Origin: Halomonas sp. | Lineage (GTDB): Bacteria; Pseudomonadota; Gammaproteobacteria; Pseudomonadales; Halomonadaceae | Direction: 5' to 3' | Length of the DNA: 24,010 nt | Assembly: GCA_003560175.1 (NCBI GenBank) | Contig: PWIZ01000316.1 | Coordinates: 1-24,010 of the forward strand | Shown here: positions 1 through 6,021 of the stretch, piece by piece | Numbering within the stretch: the stretch's first letter is position 1 | Layout: each line of letters begins with the position of its first letter | Position numbers and translations under genes: made by a program | The notes under the pieces: generated by a model | The model's database searches: none | Seen by the model: only the letters and a program-made list of their open reading frames with translations | Told to the model about the DNA's origin: nothing

Positions 1-98
1 CAGAATCAGTCGGGATCGCATTAAGGATCCTCCTCGTCGGGAATGAAGCATGACCGTCATCCTGCAACGGGATGGCGCTCCTTCGCCAAGAAGGCTTT

Positions 99-131
99 CT
101 GACACATTTATTCCATAAAAGTATATAAAAT
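99..131 (+). promoter_or_regulatory. Candidate sigma-70 promoter
   Basis: CTGACA at 99-104 matches the -35 consensus TTGACA at 5 of 6 positions. It is followed by overlapping -10-like hexamers: TATATA at 122-127 (17-nt spacer, 4/6), TATAAA at 124-129 (5/6, 19-nt spacer) and TAAAAT at 126-131. The -10 region lies inside the left arm of the AT-rich palindrome, so a protein bound there could block RNA polymerase. Transcription would run toward the TTL-ligase gene at 317. This is inferred from sequence only. Confidence 0.4.
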
Positions 132-150
132 AATTTTTATATACTTTTAT
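115..150. repeat. 36-bp perfect AT-rich inverted repeat
   Basis: Arm ATAAAAGTATATAAAA (115-130) is followed by a 4-nt centre TAAT and the exact reverse complement (135-150), so all 16 arm positions pair. The arms contain one G or C each, in a region otherwise rich in GC. It overlaps the candidate -10 element upstream of the TTL-ligase gene. It could be a repressor or activator operator, a bidirectional terminator of an upstream gene outside the window, or a cruciform-prone site. The sequence does not decide between them. Confidence 0.8.
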
Positions 151-252
151 ATGGCCCTGCTGGAGACTTCACCGAAAAGTGTGTCGACGCCAACCAAGGT
201 TGTCCGCGACAGATCACGCTCGAGTTGCTATCGATGTAAGGAGCTCGTGCTT

Positions 253-405
253 ATGACGACACAATCACGAGGGCGCACCCCACAACGTGTGTCTCGTCGG
301 AGAGGAGATTACCCGCATGACCGAGCAGCATTCGCCGGCAAGGCGCTTCTGGCTGGGTGGCCAAAGGGCCGCGGAGCAGGACCGGTTCTTCCGCGAGGCG
401 CTTGA
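253..405 (+). other. Possible 50-residue upstream ORF overlapping the ligase start
   Basis: An ATG at 253 has a good ribosome-binding site (TAAGGAG at 237-243, 9-nt spacing) and opens a 50-codon frame that runs into the ligase gene in a different frame. The product is very rich in Arg, Gly and Pro and resembles no family I know. It may be a short regulatory upstream ORF controlling translation of the ligase, or a chance frame. Its composition favours chance; its ribosome-binding site favours translation. Confidence 0.2.
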
Positions 406-2671
406 GCCCCTGGGCTGGGAAGCGGGGGACGAGCATGACTGGCACACCGGATGGATCACCGGCATGCCGGCGTCCGCCCAGTTCCGGCGGGTATCGCCGA
501 CGCGCCGGCTCAACCATTTTCCGGGCAATGCGGCGCTGACCGTCAAGAGCCGCCTCCACGAGAGCCTCACCACGCTGCGCGAGCGCATGGTGGCGAGCCA
601 TGGCGCGGACAGCGAGCCCGCGTCGCGGCTGGCGTTCTTTCCACGTTCCTGGGTGATGCCTCAGGACTATCACGCCCTGCAGCACGCCGCCCTGGCCAAT
701 CCCGAGCGGCGCTGGATCCTCAAGCCCACCAACGCCTCCAAGGGCAAGGGTGTGCGGGTGCTGCGTGATGCGGGCGACGCGCCGCTGGCGGCAGACTGGA
801 TGGTGCAGGAGTACCTGGCGAATCCCCACACTATCCGCGGGCACAAGTATGTATTGCGTCTCTATGTGCTGATCAGCTCGCTGGAACCGCTGCGCGTCTA
901 TCTCTACCGGCAGGGCTTCGCCAAGCTGGCCTCGGAGCCCTGGGATCCCGAGGATGCCGACAACCCCTACAGTCAGCTGACCAACCCCGATATCAACGCC
1001 CTCAACGACCGCGCCGAAGTGCCAGTGGAGTTCATCGATCTCGACCGCTATCGAACCTGGCTGCGCGATCAGGGGCATGATGACGATCGCCTTTTCGCCC
1101 GAATCCACGACCTGGTGGCCCTGACGGCCATCTCGGCGGTAGATGCCATGCGGGGCCGCACCGCCGAGGTGGGGGCCGACCCGCGAGGCTGCTATGAGCT
1201 GCTGGGGCTGGACTGTCTGGTGGACGATACCCTCAAGCCCTGGATCCTGGAGTGCAATCTCAGTCCCTCGCTGGGTATCTGCGCCGCCCTGGAGAGCGGT
1301 GGGCGGGTCGAGGAGGCGGTCAAGGCTGGCCTGGTGCGGGACATGGTCGCGCTCCTGGATATCCCCGGCACCGTCGCGACCGAGGCCGAAGAAGAGGGGG
1401 CCGCTGCACGCCTGGTCGCCGAGGCCGAGGCGGAGCAGGCCCGAGCCGGCGACTTCCTGCGCCTGCTGCCGGCCGAGGAGCCGGCCCGCTACCTGCCGTT
1501 CTTCACGCTGCCGACCCTGGCCGATCTGCAGCTGGCCGAGGGCCTGTCGGGACGGTCCATCACGCGACCCGAGCTGCGCCGCCGCCAGGTGGCGGAACTG
1601 CTGGAGGATAACCAGCTGGCGCTCTATGACACCCGCGGCAGGCGTTACTATCGGCCCAATGACACGGCGGCGATGATCTGGCTGCTGGCCACGGAGGGGC
1701 TGGACCCCGACGCCATCGTCGATCAGCTGGCCCTCGCCGCCGCCCAGGCGGGGACCGCGCCGGACCTGGCGGCACTGCGGCACGACGTCTGGACCACCCT
1801 GGGGGAGTGGTGCCGCGAAGGCCTGCTCTGCCAGCGGGGCAAAGGGACGACAGGGCCACTCGAGGAGGCGGCGCCGAAGAAGGGGGCGCTGGAGCAGGAG
1901 ACAGCACCGGAGCGAAGCCTGCTGGCGCTGAGTCACGACGGTCGGCGCTGGGCGCTGGAGGTAGGCAGCTCCGCCGCCCTGGCCAGGCTGTCGTTGCTGT
2001 TCGGGGAACGACTCGCGCCGCTGGACGAGGCGGGCGCGATCGGCCTGCCCCGTCTGACCGTGCTGCCCGGCCCGGTGGGCTATGCCCTGGTGGTTGATCA
2101 GCGGGTGGTGGGGTCGCGGCTGACGCTGACTCAGGTCGCTCCGGCCCTGCTGGCTCAGCTTATCGTCCGGGCCGCGTGTCCCGGACGGCCGGTGATCGAT
2201 GCGGGCCTGCTGGTCACCTCCACCGGTGAGGGCGTGCTCTGTCTTCTGCCCGATGATGCGGCGAGCCGGAATGCCCTCCTGCCGCTGACGGCCGAGGGCG
2301 CGACGCTGAGCCGCGGTGTGCGTCTGGACCTGTCACACCCCGCGGAAGCCGAGCCGCTGGGCCTGCCCTTGGTTACCCTGGCCGACCAGTCTCCGGCAGT
2401 GCTGCCGGACAGGGTAACCATTCGCGGCGTGCTAACGTCCGGTGATACTCAAGAGGCCCCGGCCGGTGACGGTGTGCTGGACGTCATGGGTCTCCTGTTG
2501 CCGTGCTGCGTGTCCTCGCCCGACGAGCCCCTGTCGCCGGACGAGGTGGTCGCCCTGGGCGACTGGGTTGCGGGGCTGGTGCGCCTGAGTGAAGAGCATC
2601 TGGATGCCTGGCCGGGAGGCGAAGCTGCACGCGATGCTTATTCTTCCGGCCCTGCCATGGCGAGGGAGTAA
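317..2671 (+). CDS. Fused TTL-type ATP-grasp ligase with PqqD-like and HprK-like domains
   Basis: This 784-residue protein starts at ATG 317, chosen because GAGGAG lies about 9 nt upstream; an in-frame ATG at 287 lacks such a site. Residues about 60-350 carry hallmarks of the tubulin-tyrosine ligase family: WILKPTNASKGKG (133-145), VQEYLANP (163-170), KYVLRLYVL (177-185), LTNPDIN (221-227), and LGLDCLVDD...KPWILECNLSPS with D299, E312 and N314 as likely metal/ATP ligands. TTL enzymes use ATP to join an amino acid to a protein C-terminus or to glutamate side chains. After an Ala/Glu-rich helical linker, residues about 420-505 resemble PqqD, the peptide-binding RRE fold (RRYYRPNDTAAMIWLL). Residues about 535-760 resemble HprK-like domains of PqqD-linked kinases but lack a P-loop, so are probably non-catalytic; this last call is weak. 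The next gene encodes a Glu-rich protein, a plausible substrate. The amino acid added is unknown. Confidence 0.88.
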   Translation: MTEQHSPARRFWLGGQRAAEQDRFFREALEPLGWEAGDEHDWHTGWITGMPASAQFRRVSPTRRLNHFPGNAALTVKSRLHESLTTLRERMVASHGADSEPASRLAFFPRSWVMPQDYHALQHAALANPERRWILKPTNASKGKGVRVLRDAGDAPLAADWMVQEYLANPHTIRGHKYVLRLYVLISSLEPLRVYLYRQGFAKLASEPWDPEDADNPYSQLTNPDINALNDRAEVPVEFIDLDRYRTWLRDQGHDDDRLFARIHDLVALTAISAVDAMRGRTAEVGADPRGCYELLGLDCLVDDTLKPWILECNLSPSLGICAALESGGRVEEAVKAGLVRDMVALLDIPGTVATEAEEEGAAARLVAEAEAEQARAGDFLRLLPAEEPARYLPFFTLPTLADLQLAEGLSGRSITRPELRRRQVAELLEDNQLALYDTRGRRYYRPNDTAAMIWLLATEGLDPDAIVDQLALAAAQAGTAPDLAALRHDVWTTLGEWCREGLLCQRGKGTTGPLEEAAPKKGALEQETAPERSLLALSHDGRRWALEVGSSAALARLSLLFGERLAPLDEAGAIGLPRLTVLPGPVGYALVVDQRVVGSRLTLTQVAPALLAQLIVRAACPGRPVIDAGLLVTSTGEGVLCLLPDDAASRNALLPLTAEGATLSRGVRLDLSHPAEAEPLGLPLVTLADQSPAVLPDRVTIRGVLTSGDTQEAPAGDGVLDVMGLLLPCCVSSPDEPLSPDEVVALGDWVAGLVRLSEEHLDAWPGGEAARDAYSSGPAMARE

Positions 2672-2853
2672 CGGGCGTTGTGTAGCCGGTCGCTTCGTGT
2701 CGAACCGGCGCACCGAGCAGAAGACGGCGCCCATTGGCGAGGCGCCGCCGAGGCAGAGCCGGTCTCGTCGAGGAGGCTGGCTCCACTGCAAGACGACATG
2801 CACTCGCATGTCGCCATCGCATCGAGAGATGCACCATCGAGGAGGTCATGACC
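2672..2853 (+). other. Intergenic spacer with three hairpins between ligase and Glu-rich protein
   Basis: The 182-nt spacer contains three inverted repeats: GCCGGT/ACCGGC (2685-2690 with 2704-2709), GGCGCC/GGCGCC (2726-2731 with 2741-2746), and a perfect 8-bp stem CGACATGC-ACTC-GCATGTCG (2794-2813). None has a clear T-tract, so they are not classic terminators. They may be mRNA processing or stabilising elements that let the small downstream gene be expressed at a different level from the enzyme. No clear promoter was seen. A strong GAGGAGG ribosome-binding site (2839-2845) ends the region. Confidence 0.5.
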
Positions 2854-3162
2854 ATGACAGAACAAGACGACAAACGCCGCAGCCTGCTGGGACGGCTGGG
2901 CCGCCAGCTAGGCTACACGACCCCGGCGCTGCTGCTGGTCGCCAGCGGGGCGGCCTTTCAGGCGGTGGCCAGCGACACGGCCACCGAACCGACCTATACC
3001 AGCGGCCAGGAAGCTCCCCTGATGCTGGCGGAGGCCCACCACGCAGAGCCAGAAGCCGAAGTGGAATCAGAGGTCGAGGGCGAAGCGGAAGGAGGGGCTG
3101 AGGGTGAGGCCGAGGGAGAAGGCGAGGCCGAGGGCGAAGCGGAAGGCGAAGGCGGGAACTGA
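2854..3162 (+). CDS. Glu/Gly/Ala-tailed leader protein, candidate ligase substrate
   Basis: A 102-residue protein of no family I recognise. ATG 2854 is preferred over ATG 2848: it sits 8 nt after GGAGG, and the start then aligns with the paralogue at 13971 (MTEQDDKRR versus MTQHDDKRR). Residues 1-24 are highly conserved with that paralogue (18 of 24 identical), including RRxLLG, LGRQL and YTxPxL. A hydrophobic stretch (about 24-39) follows, so the N-terminus may act as a Tat-like signal (KRRSLL) as well as a leader. LMLAEAHHAE (57-65) precedes the tail. In residues 65-99, glutamate occupies every odd position except 81, separated mostly by Gly and Ala; the protein ends EGGN. There is no Cys. 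The gene directly follows the TTL-type ligase, and the tail resembles tubulin C-terminal tails. The inferred role is an exported protein modified on its glutamates; the function after modification is unknown. Confidence 0.8.
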   Translation: MTEQDDKRRSLLGRLGRQLGYTTPALLLVASGAAFQAVASDTATEPTYTSGQEAPLMLAEAHHAEPEAEVESEVEGEAEGGAEGEAEGEGEAEGEAEGEGGN

Positions 3163-3265
3163 CGTCTCGCAGGCGACAGGCTGAAGCCCGGGCCGTGCTC
3201 CATAGGGCCGGTCCGGACTTCCCCGGCGCTTCGGTCACCCTGATCAGAACCTGGAGAACCCCGCC

Positions 3266-3832
3266 ATGACAAAGCCTGACACCGGATTGCCCCCTTCCCT
3301 TGAAGGGCTCATCGAAGAAAATCTCCTGGCACTGGCCCAACTGAGAGGCCTGCTGGATGCGTTGACACCCGATACCTATCGGCAGCCTTTCGGTGCGGAC
3401 GGTCGCCATACCCTGGGCAAGCACGCTCGCCACATCATCGACCACTACGATGCTTTGCTCGGTGGCCTTGAAGAGGGGGGCGATCACGTCGACTACGAGC
3501 ATCGCCGGCGTGACGAGACGCTCGAGCAGTGGCCGCGACTGGCCTCACAGCGTGTCAGCTCGATCGAGGCCTCACTGCTGGCGCTGGGCGATCGACAGCC
3601 GACGTCCGACATGACCCTGGACTATCCCCTCGACGATGAGCGCCTGGCACTCAGCTCCAGCCTCCAGCGTGAGCTGGCCTTCCTGACCAGCCACACCATC
3701 CACCACATGGCGATCCTCGGCCTGCTGGCCGAGCCGCTCGGCCTGGCACTTCCCGAGTCGTTTGGCGTTCACCCCTCGACCCTGCGCCACTGGCGGCGGG
3801 AAGCCCAGCCGGTGATGGCGGAGGGGGCGTGA
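3266..3832 (+). CDS. DinB-superfamily protein
   Basis: A 188-residue protein of the DinB/YfiT-like four-helix superfamily, which usually binds a divalent metal through three histidines. Matching features are GKHARHIIDHYDALL (about 51-65) with candidate histidine ligands, the DY.HRRRDETLE segment, and SSLQRELAFLTSHTIHHMAI with the closing histidines; it ends with the subfamily's FGVHPSTLRHWR. Family members include bacillithiol/mycothiol-dependent transferases and many uncharacterised proteins, so no substrate can be assigned. It starts at ATG 3266 after a GGAG motif. It lies 103 nt after the Glu-rich leader protein on the same strand, which leaves open whether they are co-transcribed or merely adjacent. 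Confidence 0.75.
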   Translation: MTKPDTGLPPSLEGLIEENLLALAQLRGLLDALTPDTYRQPFGADGRHTLGKHARHIIDHYDALLGGLEEGGDHVDYEHRRRDETLEQWPRLASQRVSSIEASLLALGDRQPTSDMTLDYPLDDERLALSSSLQRELAFLTSHTIHHMAILGLLAEPLGLALPESFGVHPSTLRHWRREAQPVMAEGA

Positions 3833-3947
3833 TGGCAGGAACGCCTTGCCGAACGTCTGCCAAGACCGTGCCGCCGTTGACCGCAACCTGTTGAAGGTGC
3901 TGCCCGGTTTGGCGACGCTCATTGCACACCCATCCAGAGGTACCCCC

Positions 3948-4424
3948 ATGTTCAAGACACCCATTCTGACGACAGCCCTGCTGCTGACCGCCGGCGGACT
4001 GGCCCAGGCCGGCGACCATGGTATCGAACAGCGCGCCAGCGACGACGGGATCGAGGCGGTGGATCAGCGCCTGCGCGCAGCGCTCGAGGAGCGCGACATG
4101 CGACTGGTGACGGTGGTTGACCATGCCGCCAATGCCGAAAGTGTGGAGCTGTCGCTTCCGCCGACTCGCACTTTCATCTTCGGCAACCCCGAAATCGGTA
4201 CCCCCATGATGCAGTGCCAAGGTAGCCTGGCGCTGGATCTGCCGCAGAAGATGGTGATTCGTGTCGATGACGATCGGACGCTGGTCGAGTGGAACGACCC
4301 GCACTACCTGGCCGAGCGTCATGGGCTGGGCGACTGTGAACTGCCGCTGGACAAGGTGGCCGACGCCCTGCGGGGCATCGCCGCCGACGCGGCGGGGGGT
4401 GAGGCCCCGCCGTCCAGCGCCTAG
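3948..4424 (+). CDS. Secreted DUF302-family protein
   Basis: A 158-residue protein with a clear Sec signal peptide (MFKTPILTTALLLTAGGLAQA, cleavage likely before GDHG), hence periplasmic. The mature part matches DUF302 (TT1751-like fold): AVDQRLRAALEERDM, then VVDHAANAESV, LPPTRTFIFGNPEIGTPMM, ALDLPQKMVI and a closing VEWNDPHYLAERHGL. The biochemical function of DUF302 is not established. ATG 3948 was chosen over an upstream in-frame ATG at 3846 because it begins the signal peptide and has CAGAGG about 8 nt upstream. Its 3' end overlaps the convergent anti-sigma gene by 4 nt. Confidence 0.85.
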   Translation: MFKTPILTTALLLTAGGLAQAGDHGIEQRASDDGIEAVDQRLRAALEERDMRLVTVVDHAANAESVELSLPPTRTFIFGNPEIGTPMMQCQGSLALDLPQKMVIRVDDDRTLVEWNDPHYLAERHGLGDCELPLDKVADALRGIAADAAGGEAPPSSA

Positions 4425-4651
4425 CCTTGACGGTCGGAGTCGGGAGGGCTCGCTCCCTGATCGTCGGTCGCGTCTCCGAGGTCGGCCTCGAAGCGTTCGC
4501 CAAGCTGGTGCAACAGGGAGAACTGCCGGTCGCATTGTCGGCAGGCGCCGCACATCGACAGGTGGAAGCGCAGCGAGAGTCTCTCCTGAAACGTCAGCCG
4601 GCGATCCTGCTTGAGCGACATCAGACGGGTCGCCCCCTTGCACATCATCAT
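4421..4651 (-). CDS. Small ZF-HC2 anti-sigma factor
   Basis: A 76-residue protein with the zinc-binding anti-sigma signature H30-x3-C34-x2-C37 and an upstream Cys at position 4, in the usual context (ATRLMSLKQDRRLTFQERLSLRFHLSMC). The family binds and holds ECF sigma factors, and the zinc site often senses redox state. It has no transmembrane segment, so it is a soluble, cytoplasmic type. Its ATG overlaps the stop codon of the sigma gene (ATGA at 4648-4651), indicating translational coupling. Three consecutive Met codons begin the frame, so the exact start could shift by one or two residues. Confidence 0.85.
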   Translation of the reverse strand: MMMCKGATRLMSLKQDRRLTFQERLSLRFHLSMCGACRQCDRQFSLLHQLGERFEADLGDATDDQGASPPDSDRQG

Positions 4652-5262
4652 GCCGTTTCCTCCTTCAGCCAGCCCTGCTGCAGGCAGGCCCGTAGCCTCA
4701 AACGGGCGCGATGTAGAATGACCCAGCAGTTGTTCTCCCTGATATCGAGCTCCCTGCAGATCTCCTCGGTGGAGAGCCCCATCAGCTCCCGGAGCGAGAA
4801 GACCCTGGCGGTATTATCGGGCAGCGCAATCATGCAGGCGTCGAAGACCTGCCAGAAATGCTCGTTTTCGAAGACCTTGTCGGGGTTTCCCCAATGTTCC
4901 GGGCGGGCATCGTGCTGCCAGCGCCCGCTCTGCCGGAATTGCCGGTCGATGGCCTCATCATCGTTCTCGTCATCCAGGCTCTGCAGGCGCCCCTGGCGTT
5001 TCTGGTAGCGCATCAGGTCGAGAATCTTGTACTTGAGGATGCCAAATACCCAGGTCTCGTAACCCGAGCGGCCGGCGAAGCTGGCATCCTTCTCGATGGC
5101 CGCTATCAGGGCCTCCTGGACAGCATCCTCGGCCAGGGCGTTGTCCCTCAGGTGTAGCCTTGCAAAGGAGAGCAGCCGGGGCCTGACTGCCGCCAGGCGC
5201 TCCATGCGTTCGGATGATGCAGTCGAGGTGTCGTCGGCGTCGGAGAGTCTTTCGTCGGTCAT
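4648..5262 (-). CDS. ECF-type RNA polymerase sigma factor
   Basis: A 204-residue sigma-70 family protein of ECF type. Region 2 is at about 30-85 (LAEDAVQEALIAAIEK, then YETWVFGILKYKILDLMRYQKR, the -10 recognition helix). Region 4 is at about 145-195 (LPDNTARVFSLRELMGLSTEEICRELDIRENNCWVILHRARLRLR, the helix-turn-helix for the -35). The linker between them is longer than usual and acidic to polar (DDENDDEAIDRQFRQ). The next gene is its zinc-finger anti-sigma, coupled by an ATGA overlap. Its regulon is unknown; the convergent DUF302 gene is a candidate only by position. ATG 5262 has GGAG about 10 nt upstream. Confidence 0.9.
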   Translation of the reverse strand: MTDERLSDADDTSTASSERMERLAAVRPRLLSFARLHLRDNALAEDAVQEALIAAIEKDASFAGRSGYETWVFGILKYKILDLMRYQKRQGRLQSLDDENDDEAIDRQFRQSGRWQHDARPEHWGNPDKVFENEHFWQVFDACMIALPDNTARVFSLRELMGLSTEEICRELDIRENNCWVILHRARLRLRACLQQGWLKEETA

Positions 5263-5369
5263 GGGATGCAGGCTCCATCTTTTCGAGCAGGGTATCCGAC
5301 CATCGATTTCGGCGCCTGAAGGGGGGAAGGTTCTGTGTTGGCCGGGAAAGTGGCGGTACTACCCCCGAA

Positions 5370-5387
5370 CTTGCGTCTACTCGCAAG
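5370..5387. terminator. Weak hairpin after the TIGR04282-type gene
   Basis: CTTGCG (5370-5375) and CGCAAG (5382-5387) pair around a 6-nt loop, 1 nt beyond the minus-strand stop codon at 5389-5391. No T-tract follows on the minus strand. It may be a weak terminator for the transferase operon or an operator for the sigma gene that starts downstream at 5262. Confidence 0.3.
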
Positions 5388-5388
5388 C

Positions 5389-6021
5389 TCAGCACCGTTC
5401 TGTTTCTCCGGCGAGTGCCGGATGGGATCTCGACAGTCGGGCCAGATCCTCGGGGCGGTCGACGTCCCAGACGGTTGCCGGACAGGCCAGCCGCCAGCCC
5501 AGGGCGGCGATCCGTTCGCGGGTCTCGGCCATCACCCGCTCGCTGCCCCAGGGAATGGCGTCGAAGAGTCGCGGATCGGGGTATCGAACGCCGATCAGGG
5601 CATAGCCGCCATCCTCGGCGGGCAGGCAGACGGCGTCATGATCCTCGAGGGCCTCGGCGCAGGTGCCGAGCAGCGCCGGGGATAGCATGGGACAGTCGCT
5701 GCCGATGACCAGGGCGGGCCCGTCTGCCTGCACCAGGGCGTGATGCATGCGCTTCCCCAAGTCGCCCTCGGGCTGAGGACGGAGGGCGACATCATGGCGT
5801 TTGGCCAGTTCGAGAAACAGCGGATGGGCGTGGTCCAGTGCCGTCCACAGGGTGATTCGGTGCCCCGGGGTGGCGGCCAGCGCGGTCGCCAGGGTATGGC
5901 GCAGCAGCCGTTCGTGGAGCCGGGCGGCCCCCGCGGGCCCCAGGGCCGGAACCAGGCGGGTCTTGGCCCGGCCCGGGATTGGCGCCTTGGCCAGGATGGC
6001 CAGGGAAAACTCACCTGACAT
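5389..6021 (-). CDS. TIGR04282 / DUF2064 glycosyltransferase-like protein
   Basis: A 210-residue protein of the MobA-like nucleotidyl/glycosyltransferase A fold, DUF2064 (rSAM/selenodomain-associated transferase 1, also linked to arsenosugar biosynthesis). Motifs: LAKAPIPGRAKTRLVPALG (9-27, nucleotide-binding), LVIGSDCPML (about 104-113, metal-binding Asp) and EDGGYALIGVRYPD (about 135-148), then the closing WDVDRPEDLARL. Family members probably transfer a sugar or nucleotidyl group; the substrate is not defined here. The 5' end overlaps the upstream TIGR04283-type gene by 11 nt, so the two are translated as an operon. The radical SAM partner usual for these families is not in the window. Confidence 0.88.
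   Translation of the reverse strand: MSGEFSLAILAKAPIPGRAKTRLVPALGPAGAARLHERLLRHTLATALAATPGHRITLWTALDHAHPLFLELAKRHDVALRPQPEGDLGKRMHHALVQADGPALVIGSDCPMLSPALLGTCAEALEDHDAVCLPAEDGGYALIGVRYPDPRLFDAIPWGSERVMAETRERIAALGWRLACPATVWDVDRPEDLARLSRSHPALAGETERC

Larger units (their letters stand above)
1..316. other. Upstream region of the TTL-ligase gene
   Basis: No convincing full gene lies here. The stretch holds an AT-rich palindrome and promoter-like elements (listed separately) in otherwise GC-rich DNA. Further on, a Shine-Dalgarno-like TAAGGAG (237-243) stands 9 nt before an ATG at 253. Bases 1-98 show no recognisable gene or strong signal. Confidence 0.5.

Noticed and set aside
251..1936. 561-residue minus-strand frame across the ligase gene
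   Set aside because: The plus strand encodes a clear TTL/PqqD protein; the antisense frame is a by-product of GC-rich codon use and resembles no family.
317..3162. Lasso-peptide biosynthesis cluster
   Set aside because: The leader motif and PqqD-like domain are similar, but there is no B2 transglutaminase-like protease or asparagine-synthetase-like cyclase, and the Glu tail is not a lasso core.
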